A stretch of 14,510 nt of DNA from an uncultured Bacteroidales bacterium. GTDB taxonomy: Bacteria; Bacteroidota; Bacteroidia; Bacteroidales; Paludibacteraceae. The notes beneath the pieces are model-generated. The model was not told the origin of the DNA and searched no databases. It saw only the letters and a list, made by a program, of their open reading frames with translations. The first letter of the stretch is position 1. Every line of letters starts with the position of its first letter. The position numbers and the translations under genes were made by a program. The stretch spans positions 1 to 14,510 of the forward strand of contig CALFTM010000015.1 in NCBI GenBank assembly GCA_937916355.1. The letters run 5' to 3'. Positions 1 through 7,659 of this stretch are shown one piece after another.

Positions 1-118
1 GATTTTGAGTACGTTCATTCAGGAACGTCTTCCACTTGTCCTTCCACTTTTGGAACTTTTCAATCTCACGAACTGCATCTACATAGTCAGACACATGCTC
101 ATGGTAAATGTGTTTCAT
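1..118 (-). CDS. Possible 5' part of an unrecognised gene, cut by the window edge
   Basis: On the minus strand an open frame starts at an ATG at 118 and runs off the left edge after 39 codons. The visible peptide begins MKHIYHEHVSDYVDAV and continues as a charged, lysine- and tryptophan-containing stretch that should be helical (EIEKFQKWKDKWKTFLNER). This looks more like real protein than the opposite strand, which gives a hydrophobic frame starting with TTG. No Shine-Dalgarno sequence is visible, as is usual in Bacteroidota. The frame is open upstream to a stop shortly before the GTA/TTT run, so a non-ATG start is also possible. The inverted repeat and hairpins just upstream (146-279) would fit the start of an insertion-sequence transposase, but I do not recognise the family. 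It could equally be chance coding potential. Confidence 0.3.
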   Translation of the reverse strand, partial: MKHIYHEHVSDYVDAVREIEKFQKWKDKWKTFLNERTQN

Positions 119-145
119 ATAAAGAGTAAACTGTCCATATATCGG

Positions 146-279
146 CTGTCCGAAAAAAAATACTATTTTTGCTCACGGTTATTTATTTTTTTTGCATATA
201 CAAAAATAACCCAAAAGGGCTGAACCCTTTTATGGAATCAGCCCTGTTTTTTTTCTTTTTTTGAACTTTTTGCGGACAG
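146..279. repeat. Short inverted repeat CTGTCCG / CGGACAG, possible mobile-element end
   Basis: CTGTCCG at 146-152 and CGGACAG at 273-279 are exact inverted copies, each next to an A- or T-run. A further CTGTCC lies at 131-136. The repeat brackets a gene-free, very AT-rich stretch that holds two hairpins. It may be the terminal region of an insertion sequence whose transposase would be the frame at 118-1, but seven bases are too few to prove this. Confidence 0.25.
213..262 (+). terminator. Hairpin terminator with an overlapping alternative hairpin
   Basis: AGGGCTGA (216-223) pairs perfectly with TCAGCCCT (238-245) across a 14-nt loop and is followed by a T-rich tract at 246-262. This is a good intrinsic terminator for plus-strand transcription. 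A second hairpin, AAAAGGG (213-219) with CCCTTTT (225-231) and a 5-nt loop, uses the same left arm, so the two cannot form together. Read on minus, the large stem is followed by a weaker T-rich stretch. It may insulate a mobile element or end a gene lying to the left. Confidence 0.55.
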
Positions 280-311
280 TAATAAATTTTTCTATTCAAT
301 TCTCAGTGAGT

Positions 312-353
312 TAAAAAAAGAGGGCGCTTCAAAAATTGAATTTTGAGACACCC
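312..353 (-). terminator. Intrinsic terminator at the end of the long minus-strand series
   Basis: On the minus strand GGGTGTCTCAAAA (353-341) pairs with TTTTTGAAGCGCCC (335-322). Counting two G-U pairs, 12 of 13 positions match, with one C/A mismatch and a short loop. A TCTTTTTTT tract follows (321-313). It lies 24 bases after the stop codon of the 215-residue gene and would end transcription of that gene and of xseB and porE upstream. Confidence 0.8.
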
Positions 354-376
354 ACATAATTAGCCAAAATCTCCCT

Positions 377-1024
377 CTACCTCTCAGTAAAAAACCAATT
401 TCCACCAACATGCTTCCATTCAATGTCTTGACTCTCCGGAACACCTTCCTTTCGATACAAATAAACCTCTTCGCAAGGACTAGAATCTTCCTCACACTCT
501 TTTTTGCGCAGAAAGAAATAAACCCTATTCTCTTCTGGTATGCTTCTTATCGATAATACGCCAAACTGACGACAAAACTCCAATAAATACCTCACTTCAA
601 CTACGTTAGTGCCATTAAATTCTAACGCTTCTCTTATGGGTTGTTCCATGTAAAACCATCTCCTCTTTTCGTACTCGAAAGTAAATGGATTCGGATGATA
701 TAAGTCAGTGGTAATAAAAACGCGACTTAGCTTCCTACAACTATCAGTGTGACAATTTTTCGGACAATTAAATTTACAATCGAATTCTAAAATGAAATAA
801 TCTTGTCGCCTGCCTACACTATGAATTTTTGCTGCAATCTCGGCAATATGATCGACATTACCTTTTTCTACATGCTCCCTAAAGTCAGCGGGATCTGTCA
901 CCCAGTCTTCTGTCTCCATACGAGAAAAATCAATCATGGCAACCGTCCACAACACAACCAAAAGTATAAGAAAAACAACTACCGAAATGATTGAAATTAT
1001 GATTATCTTCCAAAGTTTACCCAT
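377..1024 (-). CDS. Unrecognised single-pass membrane protein with a four-cysteine cluster
   Basis: This 215-residue protein is not one I recognise. Residues 7-29 form one strong hydrophobic segment after a short basic start (MGKLWK), which predicts an N-terminal anchor with the rest of the chain outside the cytoplasm. The soluble part is mixed alpha/beta in appearance. Its notable feature is a cysteine cluster at residues 83, 87, 91 and 96 (C-x3-C-x3-C-x4-C, CKFNCPKNCHTDSC), with a histidine inside it. Further cysteines are at 151, 177 and 184. In an oxidising compartment these would most simply form disulfides; metal binding is possible. The chain ends in a tryptophan-rich tail (GGNWFFTER). 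It starts 33 bases after the xseB stop and is followed by a strong terminator, so it is the likely last gene of the porE-xseB transcript. The gene is clear; the function is unknown. Confidence 0.8.
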   Translation of the reverse strand: MGKLWKIIIISIISVVVFLILLVVLWTVAMIDFSRMETEDWVTDPADFREHVEKGNVDHIAEIAAKIHSVGRRQDYFILEFDCKFNCPKNCHTDSCRKLSRVFITTDLYHPNPFTFEYEKRRWFYMEQPIREALEFNGTNVVEVRYLLEFCRQFGVLSIRSIPEENRVYFFLRKKECEEDSSPCEEVYLYRKEGVPESQDIEWKHVGGNWFFTER

Positions 1025-1057
1025 ACGCCAATCTGAAATTTACGTTCATACGCATAT

Positions 1058-1249
1058 TCACTCCTCGTTCATCACGGAATTGACCTCCTCTGATGTTTTA
1101 TAAAGTTTTTCTTTGCAAAATTTAATCAGTTCGGTAGCTCGTTTTGCCTTATTTGACAAATCGTCAATTTCCAACTCGTTAGATTCTAACAAAGAGAGTA
1201 TTGTTTCTAATTCCTCTACCGCACTTTTATAATCTTTTATCTTTGCCAT
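1058..1249 (-). CDS. xseB: Exodeoxyribonuclease VII small subunit
   Basis: The 63-residue product matches XseB in length and pattern: a conserved YKSAVEELETIL start, the LESNELEIDDLS core, and a second helix ending KFCKEKLYKTSEEV. XseB is a helical hairpin; several copies bind the large subunit XseA to form exonuclease VII, which degrades single-stranded DNA to oligonucleotides in both directions in the cytoplasm. The ATG lies one base after the porE stop codon (TGA, T, ATG), so translation is probably coupled to porE. xseA, often the adjacent gene, is not here; the upstream neighbour is an envelope lipoprotein gene. The start is fixed by the tight junction and by the usual MAK-type beginning of the family. 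Confidence 0.88.
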   Translation of the reverse strand: MAKIKDYKSAVEELETILSLLESNELEIDDLSNKAKRATELIKFCKEKLYKTSEEVNSVMNEE

Positions 1250-1250
1250 A

Positions 1251-3254
1251 TCAATACATCTTGTATGTAGTTTTTAACACCCGAAACTCTGTGCGTCGAT
1301 TGATGGAGTCCGCCAATTCTTTTTCCTTCTCATCGGATAGTCCTTCGATGAATTCTTCAGTCAAAACTTCTCCTACTTTTAAGAAAGGATACTGTTTTTG
1401 TATCACTTTATCAACGGTGACAGGCTGACTCTTTCCGTATCCTTTAGCAGTCAATCGTTCCGCCTCAATTCCTTTTGCTATCAAATAATCGACAACAGAC
1501 TGGGCTCTTTTCCCTGAGAGTTGCAAATTACCCTCCTCTGAACCGACACGGTCTGTATGAGCACCAATTTCTATTGTAATATTCGGATTGTCTTCTAAAA
1601 TCTTCACCAACTTGTCTAATGCTGTGGAAGATTCCGGTGTCAACGTGGCTTTCCCAAATTCAAAAAATATGTTATCCAGCCCCACTGGTTTACTTAAAGA
1701 TGCCAATGTGAAATTTATCGGAAAAGTTTTAGAATCTTCTAACCCAATCGTTTGTGCCTCCTCTTTCTGATTTAGATAACCTCTACAATTACCTAACAAA
1801 ACATATTTTACGCCTTTATTGAGACTCAATCGGAATGACCCGTCTTTCTTCGTTTTCAGCTTTGTATTTGTACCATCATCTCCTACAATGCGGACTGTTG
1901 CATCTCCAATCGTCTCTCCATTCATATCCGACACTTTTCCTTCAATGATAAATTCAATTTCTGGCAATTCAAAGTCATACAATTTATCATATCCTTTTTT
2001 CTCTCCTCTATTGGATGAGAACATACCCTTCTCAACTCCAGATATGAATGAAATACCAAAATCGTCTCCGTTGGAATTCATCGGATACATCATATTGGAA
2101 ACGGCCCAATTGCCATCTTCCATCTCATTGGCATAAAAAATATCCAACCCTCCAAAACCGGGATGTCCATCGGAGGAGAAATACAACGTCCCGTTTTCTC
2201 TCATATATGGGAACATTTCATCACCGGCGGTATTGATGGAAGGGCCTAAATTAACCGGTGCGCCATATTGCGTCCCATTTCTCTCACTTCGCCAAATATC
2301 TTTTCCTCCATAGCCTCCAGCTAAATCTGAAACATAGTAGAGGTACTTGCCGTCTGGAGAGAGTGTAGGATGGGCAAAAGTGACGGAACTATCCTTTGAA
2401 AGCTCCACCTCCGTGACTTTCCCCCACTTTCCTCCTGAACGAGTAGTCGTACATATCTGGGCACCTCTGCTTTCGCCCTTTTCCGTGTAGCAACGTGTGA
2501 AGAACATTGTTTTACCATCAGCACTGAAAGAAACTGTTCCTTCATCAAAATCAGTGTTCATTTCGCCTTCCAACAACTCAACTTCACCCCATTCTCCCAA
2601 CGAATTACGTTTTGCAACATAGATACTATTGGTGCGGACACCAGTAATTTTACTATTACCCCCGCCGGCTTCTTTGTTATCTCTGGAGGAGTTAAAATAG
2701 ACGATTTCTCCATCACCTCCGGGGAATGACGGACAAAACTCTGTTCGTTTTGAAGCAAAAAAAGCATTCTTAGTAACCACATAGCGAGTCGGATGCTGCA
2801 TCCACTCAGAAATTTCGCGTGCGGAACGCAAACCATTCTGAGCTCGCAAATCTTCCGGATAACTTTGAAGATACAATTCATATTGCTCAATCGCCTCCTT
2901 ACTTTTCTTATTTTGACGAAGAACGTCGGCATAATTTAGGTAGACAAGCGAATCACTACACTTATTACGAATGGCATTAGCGTAAGCCCTCTCCGCCTTT
3001 TCTGTGTCATTAATAAGCTGATAGCACGTTCCCAAACGAAATGCCGCATAGGCTTTTAGCGGACGATCTTTCATTTTCGCTTTCGTGTATGCTCGGTTAT
3101 AAATAGATGAAGCATTGAAATACTCCCCGATCTCAAACTTTTTATCAGCTTTCTTCAATTGCCGTTTTACGGAACATCCTGATAATAATACCAGAAGAGC
3201 CGTAAGCACTAAAATAATATGTCGGAAAGATGCTTTTCGCATTTTATAAATCAT
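1251..3254 (-). CDS. porE: PorE-type T9SS outer-membrane lipoprotein (TPR, beta-propeller, CRD, OmpA domains)
   Basis: From the longest frame (671 residues from a TTG at 3266) the order is: signal peptide with lipobox LLSGC (Cys31), TPR-like helices about 36-150, a PD40/WD40-type beta-propeller about 178-430 with repeated SxDGKxxxF and GGxDIW/F blades, a carboxypeptidase-regulatory-like domain about 438-520, and a C-terminal OmpA domain about 529-666. The OmpA domain carries the peptidoglycan-contacting residues in HTDRVGS (Asp572) and GKRAQ (Arg587). This order and length match PorE of Porphyromonas gingivalis (PG1058 as I recall), a lipoprotein linking the type IX secretion system to peptidoglycan at the outer membrane. 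The TTG is an unlikely start. ATG at 3254, used here, or ATG at 3242 (which puts the lipid-bearing Cys at residue 23) is better. Other OmpA lipoproteins share parts of the architecture, so PorE is a strong but not certain assignment. Confidence 0.86.
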   Translation of the reverse strand: MIYKMRKASFRHIILVLTALLVLLSGCSVKRQLKKADKKFEIGEYFNASSIYNRAYTKAKMKDRPLKAYAAFRLGTCYQLINDTEKAERAYANAIRNKCSDSLVYLNYADVLRQNKKSKEAIEQYELYLQSYPEDLRAQNGLRSAREISEWMQHPTRYVVTKNAFFASKRTEFCPSFPGGDGEIVYFNSSRDNKEAGGGNSKITGVRTNSIYVAKRNSLGEWGEVELLEGEMNTDFDEGTVSFSADGKTMFFTRCYTEKGESRGAQICTTTRSGGKWGKVTEVELSKDSSVTFAHPTLSPDGKYLYYVSDLAGGYGGKDIWRSERNGTQYGAPVNLGPSINTAGDEMFPYMRENGTLYFSSDGHPGFGGLDIFYANEMEDGNWAVSNMMYPMNSNGDDFGISFISGVEKGMFSSNRGEKKGYDKLYDFELPEIEFIIEGKVSDMNGETIGDATVRIVGDDGTNTKLKTKKDGSFRLSLNKGVKYVLLGNCRGYLNQKEEAQTIGLEDSKTFPINFTLASLSKPVGLDNIFFEFGKATLTPESSTALDKLVKILEDNPNITIEIGAHTDRVGSEEGNLQLSGKRAQSVVDYLIAKGIEAERLTAKGYGKSQPVTVDKVIQKQYPFLKVGEVLTEEFIEGLSDEKEKELADSINRRTEFRVLKTTYKMY

Positions 3255-3325
3255 ATTGGTTATCAAACAGAATCCTTAACATATAAACGGAAATTCTATC
3301 ACTTATTATATAAACACGCTATATT

Positions 3326-4360
3326 TTATTTTAAAGGATTCCAACCTTGAGCCTGCAATTCCACCTCGTCGCCTTGGCGAGTGATTAACCTGCAGCCCAA
3401 CCCTTCATCTGTAGCATGACCAATCACCTTCACCCCTTCCATCTTCTGTACAATATCATTACACTCCAAAGGAACAGTAAAGAGCAATTCGTAATCTTCT
3501 CCTCCATTTAAGGCGGCAGTCGTAAGATTCATATTCACCTCTTCTGCCATGACTGCAGTTTGATAGTCTATCGGAATCCTCTCTTCATAAATTCTACATC
3601 CCACACCACTCTGCTTGCAAATATGGAGCAATTCAGAGGAGAGTCCATCGGAAATGTCCATCATAGAGGTTGGAACAATGTTCAGCTTTGCCAATTCTGC
3701 GACAATATCTTTCCTTGCCTCTGGCTTCAATTGTCTCTCTATGAGGTACTCTCTCCCTGAAAAATCAGGTTGGACACTCTCATCTCCGTTAAACACCTGC
3801 TTCTCCCTTTCTAAAAGCAAAAAGCCCATATAGGCTGCACCCAAATCACCAGACACACAAAACAAGTCTGTGTTCTTCGCTCCATCTCGACAGACCACCT
3901 TACCTTTTTCTCCTTCTCCAATGCAAGTGATGCTGATGGTCAATCCAGTATAGGAAGAAGTGGTATCCCCTCCGATCAAATCGACTCCATAATGATCACA
4001 GGCTATTTTTATTCCTGCATACAACTCCTCCAAATCCTCCACGCAGAACTTTTTTGAAATGCCGAGAGAGACCGTTATCTGCTTCGGCTGACCATTCATC
4101 GCATAGATGTCTGAAAAATTCACCACCGCTGCCTTATATCCTAAATGTCTCAGCGGAGCATAAGTGAGGTCGAAATGCACCCCTTCTAAAAGAAGGTCGG
4201 TCGTCACCAACACCTGTTTTTCTTTATAATCAAGAATTGCCGCATCATCTCCTACTCCTTTCAGAGAAGAACTATTACTCACTTCAAAATTTTTGGTAAG
4301 ATGTTTTATCAAACCAAATTCTCCTAATGAAGATATTTCTGTTCTGCCGCTATTTGCCAT
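3326..4360 (-). CDS. thiL: Thiamine-monophosphate kinase
   Basis: ThiL phosphorylates thiamine monophosphate with ATP to give thiamine diphosphate, the last step of cofactor synthesis, in the cytoplasm. In the 344-residue product the family motifs appear in order: GEFGLI near the start, GDDAA (37-41), TTDLLLEGVHFD (53-64), NFSDIYAMNG (81-90), GGDTTSS (130-136), VSGDLGAAYMG (169-179), MDISDGLSSEL (234-244) and NGGEDYELL (285-293). The aspartates in GDD, TTD, GGD and DISDG are the Mg2+ and nucleotide ligands of this PurM-like fold. An in-frame ATG seven codons upstream (4381) overlaps the previous gene by 20 bases. The ATG at 4360 sits one base after that gene's stop and gives the usual family N-terminus, so I chose it. 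It is followed by porE after about 71 bases. No other thiamine gene or TPP riboswitch is visible nearby. Confidence 0.95.
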   Translation of the reverse strand: MANSGRTEISSLGEFGLIKHLTKNFEVSNSSSLKGVGDDAAILDYKEKQVLVTTDLLLEGVHFDLTYAPLRHLGYKAAVVNFSDIYAMNGQPKQITVSLGISKKFCVEDLEELYAGIKIACDHYGVDLIGGDTTSSYTGLTISITCIGEGEKGKVVCRDGAKNTDLFCVSGDLGAAYMGFLLLEREKQVFNGDESVQPDFSGREYLIERQLKPEARKDIVAELAKLNIVPTSMMDISDGLSSELLHICKQSGVGCRIYEERIPIDYQTAVMAEEVNMNLTTAALNGGEDYELLFTVPLECNDIVQKMEGVKVIGHATDEGLGCRLITRQGDEVELQAQGWNPLK

Positions 4361-4361
4361 A

Positions 4362-5081
4362 CTAATTATTTTTTTGTTCATCTACGATAATACTCTTATC
4401 CAAATCTTCAGGAGAAAGAGAGTAAACTTCATCTCCCACCTTCAGATTATTCTTCTCACAATAAATGGGGATCGCATTTCCCTTCCAATACTTCTCATAC
4501 CTCTTTCGACGCAACGGATCTAAATTGGCTGGTGTATTATGAAAAGCCCACACAGTATCTCCTTTCGTAAACTCATAATTGTAAAATTCAATTTCAAACT
4601 TCTCATTGAACTCCTTCTCAGAAAGTCCTTCTGATTTCAAACTATCCAAATTCGCAAATCTTGCTGGTGTCATCACATGGTAATGGGCACTGGAATACCT
4701 TAACGAATCGCAATAGGCAAGTTTTAGCGTGCCATCGCAAGTGGATCCACAGACAGTCCAAACCATTCCGAACAAGTCTTCCTTCATGTTCGCTCCCAAA
4801 TCCCATTTCTTCAAGGAAAACGTCCCCGACTTTGAAGTCCTTATCTTCAGATATTTGTTGGGTTCATATTCCAACAAGGTGATAACCGAACCATTATTTA
4901 GTTTTAATTCTTTCTTTCCCTCTTTATGATATTGGGTAATCAACTCCATCCGGGCTTTTGCACTAACCGGAATCTGGCTATTCAATTTTGATATGAAAAA
5001 ATCCTCCAATGTAATCTTCTGAGAAGACACAGGAAAAACACAAAACGATAAGAATAGAAAAAAAACAAGCCTTCTCATCAT
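4362..5081 (-). CDS. Exported DUF3256-like protein
   Basis: The 239-residue product starts with a typical Sec signal peptide (MMRRLVFFLFLSF..., likely cleaved after VSSQ near residue 21). The mature part has an opening amphipathic helix (LEDFFISKLNSQIP), beta-rich middle strands, and a central WTVCGSTCDGTLKLAYCDS segment. This resembles DUF3256, a family of exported Bacteroidales proteins of unknown function with a conserved cysteine/glycine region followed by strands. The match is by general pattern, so the family name is tentative. Two methionines open the frame; either 5081 or 5078 could be the start. The stop codon lies one base before the thiL ATG, so the two are almost certainly co-transcribed, from the promoter-like sequence at 5113-5144. 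Pairing with thiL gives no clear hint of function. Confidence 0.8.
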   Translation of the reverse strand: MMRRLVFFLFLSFCVFPVSSQKITLEDFFISKLNSQIPVSAKARMELITQYHKEGKKELKLNNGSVITLLEYEPNKYLKIRTSKSGTFSLKKWDLGANMKEDLFGMVWTVCGSTCDGTLKLAYCDSLRYSSAHYHVMTPARFANLDSLKSEGLSEKEFNEKFEIEFYNYEFTKGDTVWAFHNTPANLDPLRRKRYEKYWKGNAIPIYCEKNNLKVGDEVYSLSPEDLDKSIIVDEQKNN

Positions 5082-5112
5082 AAAAATTTATTTTTTACAA
5101 AATTCGCATTGA

Positions 5113-5144
5113 CAAATATATGATTTTTTTTCATTCTAACCCAA
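5113..5144 (-). promoter_or_regulatory. Promoter for the DUF3256-like gene and thiL
   Basis: On minus, TATATTTG (5120-5113) fits the Bacteroidota -7 box TAnnTTTG, and a TTG (5144-5142) lies 21 bp upstream as a weak -33 box. The -33 part lies inside the last codons of the EamA permease gene. Transcription would start near 5106, giving a leader of about 25 nt. Confidence 0.5.
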
Positions 5145-6041
5145 CTTCACTGCTCCAAAGGTCAACAACGCCACTCCCAACAAGATTCCTGCCAAGAGCA
5201 TACCTTTCACTTTTAAATTTTTCTCATTTAGGAAGACCGCTCCATACAAAAAGGGAACAACCGCACCAGAACGTCGGATTGTTGAAACAATCGATATCAT
5301 GGAATCTTCATAAGACAACGCCCAATAATAAACATAGTCTGCTAACATCAAAAAGAGAGAGATTCCCAAAATGCTCCACCGCCATTGGAAAGGAGTCTTC
5401 ACCTTATAGGGTTTCCACATTGTGAAAAGTACCACGACCATGATGACAGACTGATAAATTGTGCTATAAACTTGTACTGCCACCCGATCAAACTCCCTCA
5501 TAAGATGTTTATCATACAAACCACTCGCCGCACCAAATATCGTAGCAAGAATAATCAACCAAATCCACTGGTTATTTTTCCAAACGACTCCCTCACTTTT
5601 CCCGGCAATGGAAAATAAAAAGAAAGACAATAACGTAAGCGTGACCCCACAGATTTGTAATCCACTCAGACTCTCGGAAAAAATGACAATAGCCCCCACT
5701 ACAGTCCACACCGGTTGTGTGGCACGAATAGGGGCATATATCGTAATCGGGATATTCTTCATGCCAAAATAGGCACATATCCACGAGCCTAACACCAAAA
5801 CAGATTTAAGAGCGATGAAAAGGTGCGCAGAAAAGGAAACCGAAGGGACGTAAAATCTCACATCCGACATCTGCTCCGGAAAAATCTTCGACAGAACAAT
5901 CGGGAAAAGGAAAAAGAGTGCAGATATTAAAATGGAGTAAGTTAGCACTGGTATCACCGCATTCCCTTTCAACGACATCTTTTTAAAAACGTCATAAACG
6001 CCTAACAGCAACGCCGAGCATAGTGCCAACAAGACCCACAT
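5136..6041 (-). CDS. EamA/DMT-superfamily permease
   Basis: The 301-residue product is an integral membrane protein with about ten hydrophobic segments in two halves (about 2-147 and 157-299). The halves show the internal duplication of the EamA (drug/metabolite transporter) family. Each half ends in the family pattern: APIRATQPVWTVVGAIVIFSE in the first (103-123) and STIRRSGAVVPFLYGAVFLNE in the second (253-273; single-residue Arg/Ala/Gly variation between them). Such proteins move metabolites, often amino acids, nucleosides or sugars, across the inner membrane; the substrate cannot be read from the sequence. The ATG at 6041 lies 47 bases after the symporter stop, so it may be the last gene of the paaK transcript or have its own weak promoter. 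No clear promoter was seen in the gap. Confidence 0.9.
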   Translation of the reverse strand: MWVLLALCSALLLGVYDVFKKMSLKGNAVIPVLTYSILISALFFLFPIVLSKIFPEQMSDVRFYVPSVSFSAHLFIALKSVLVLGSWICAYFGMKNIPITIYAPIRATQPVWTVVGAIVIFSESLSGLQICGVTLTLLSFFLFSIAGKSEGVVWKNNQWIWLIILATIFGAASGLYDKHLMREFDRVAVQVYSTIYQSVIMVVVLFTMWKPYKVKTPFQWRWSILGISLFLMLADYVYYWALSYEDSMISIVSTIRRSGAVVPFLYGAVFLNEKNLKVKGMLLAGILLGVALLTFGAVKLG

Positions 6042-6088
6042 TTATTTTCTCTACTTATTTGTTATAAAACTTTCAAAAAAGCTCTCAA

Positions 6089-7657
6089 CTATTTTCTTTT
6101 TTGCGTCATCAGACTCACAACCACAATTGTCAAAGAAGATAACGGGAACGCGAATATGATTGGATCCACAAACTTCAACATACCGTCTGTAATCAACACA
6201 TCACTACCAAAGATGGCGTTACAAAAACCAAGTGCAGTAGCCTCCTTCGCATGAATGAATATCAAACAGAACAATGTGGCTACAACTCCTACCCACATAC
6301 TTGCATAAGCACCTTGCTTTGTGGCTTTTTTCCAGTATAACGAACAAAAATAGGCTGGAAGAAAAGCCGACGCACAGATTCCCATGAAAAGAGAGGTGGA
6401 AATGGCAATAATCGGAGAGTCATTTCCTTCTCCTAAGATATAGCAAATAACAAAACTCACAAGAATGGACAGCAACACAGCCAAACGAATCACCACCGTC
6501 ATTCGAGTTTTTCTTTTTTCTTCAGAAACACACGAACCATAGATGTCAGATCCAGCTGCAGCTGCCATGGTGTGGAACTGCGCACTAAGCGTAGACATAC
6601 TTGCAGAAAGGATACAAAGCATAAAGATGGTCATGAACCAGTTGGGCATCACTTTACCGATAAAAAACGGAATGATCTTATCAGAAGCGTCCACCATATT
6701 GATGGAGATTTGCCCCTCATTCTGCCAAAAATAGAGGTTGGACAACGCTCCAACATGATAAATCACCCCCACTGTGACAACCAAAAAGACACAACCAATA
6801 ACGACTCCCTGATTCAATTTCTTCGTGCTATTTACAGTCATAAAACGCACCACCAATTGAGGTTGAGCCAAACAACCGACACCGACACCCATAATCATTG
6901 AAGTCACCAACGTGTACCACTGCTGAGACCCCCACGCCGGCATAGAAGTCCACCCTCTATGTCCTACGGATGCAAGTTTCTCAGGAACTTGATCAGACAG
7001 TGCGCCTAATGCAGCATTCGCCTCTGAGAAGCCCATGCCCAAAGCCTTATATACGCCCACCACCAAAAAGACCATGCAAAGGAACATTATCACAGCCTGT
7101 AAAGCGTCGGTGTACATCACACCTTTCATTCCTCCTGCGATAACGTAAGATGCCACAATAATGGTAAAGATCAGCAAAGACAATTCAAAATCAATGCCGA
7201 AAACCTCCTGCATACAAAACACACCCCCACGAAGAACCGCGGCAGCATACAAAGGCATACAAATGAATATGACAGAAGCCACAAAAATGCGGATTTTCTT
7301 AGAGCCATAATACGAACCTAAAAACTGTGCGAATGAAGTTGATTTCAATTTCTCACCCAATCTGCGAGTTGGTCTTCCAAAAATAATGAAAGCGATGACC
7401 ACTCCGACAAACATATTCAAAAACATCAACCACTGGATGCCCATCCCAAAGGTAGCCGCCACACCTCCAAAACCGACAATAGCAGAAGCAGAAATGAAGG
7501 TCGCACCATAAGAGAGAGCCATCACTATAGAATTCATCTCACCCCCACCTATGAGGAAGTCTTTCGAGTCATTCGTCTTTTTCCACCCTAAGTAACCTAA
7601 AAATGCAATGGATAAAAAATATACCATTACAATAAAATACATCGTGAAATTTTCCAT
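6089..7657 (-). CDS. Sodium:solute symporter (SSS family)
   Basis: The 522-residue product is a polytopic inner-membrane protein of about 13 segments, the normal size for the SSS family. Visible motifs are an opening GYLGWKKTNDSKDFLIGG (21-38), the signature region VIAGGMKGVMYTDALQAV (172-189), an AQPQLVVRFMTV loop (264-275), and LSASMSTLSAQFHTMA (350-365), where the two adjacent serines are expected at the Na2 site. It should couple Na+ entry to uptake of a small solute. The family covers acetate, pyruvate, proline, pantothenate and others, and I cannot name the substrate. Its start lies two bases after the stop of the 41-residue accessory protein (TAA, GG, ATG), so the two are translationally coupled. 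The company of paaK suggests an organic acid; this is inference. Confidence 0.93.
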   Translation of the reverse strand: MENFTMYFIVMVYFLSIAFLGYLGWKKTNDSKDFLIGGGEMNSIVMALSYGATFISASAIVGFGGVAATFGMGIQWLMFLNMFVGVVIAFIIFGRPTRRLGEKLKSTSFAQFLGSYYGSKKIRIFVASVIFICMPLYAAAVLRGGVFCMQEVFGIDFELSLLIFTIIVASYVIAGGMKGVMYTDALQAVIMFLCMVFLVVGVYKALGMGFSEANAALGALSDQVPEKLASVGHRGWTSMPAWGSQQWYTLVTSMIMGVGVGCLAQPQLVVRFMTVNSTKKLNQGVVIGCVFLVVTVGVIYHVGALSNLYFWQNEGQISINMVDASDKIIPFFIGKVMPNWFMTIFMLCILSASMSTLSAQFHTMAAAAGSDIYGSCVSEEKRKTRMTVVIRLAVLLSILVSFVICYILGEGNDSPIIAISTSLFMGICASAFLPAYFCSLYWKKATKQGAYASMWVGVVATLFCLIFIHAKEATALGFCNAIFGSDVLITDGMLKFVDPIIFAFPLSSLTIVVVSLMTQKRK

Positions 7658-7659
7658 CC

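Noticed and set aside
5..223. Plus-strand open frame of 72 codons ending inside the terminator stem.
   Set aside because: It starts with TTG, is rich in hydrophobic and aromatic residues as expected from the reverse of an AT-rich coding strand, and the minus frame looks more protein-like. It stays possible that it is the tail of a gene from the left.
3242..3325. Search for a TPP riboswitch or a separate promoter between thiL and porE.
   Set aside because: The gap is short and AT-rich with no riboswitch-like conserved elements and no clear TAnnTTTG with a -33 partner.
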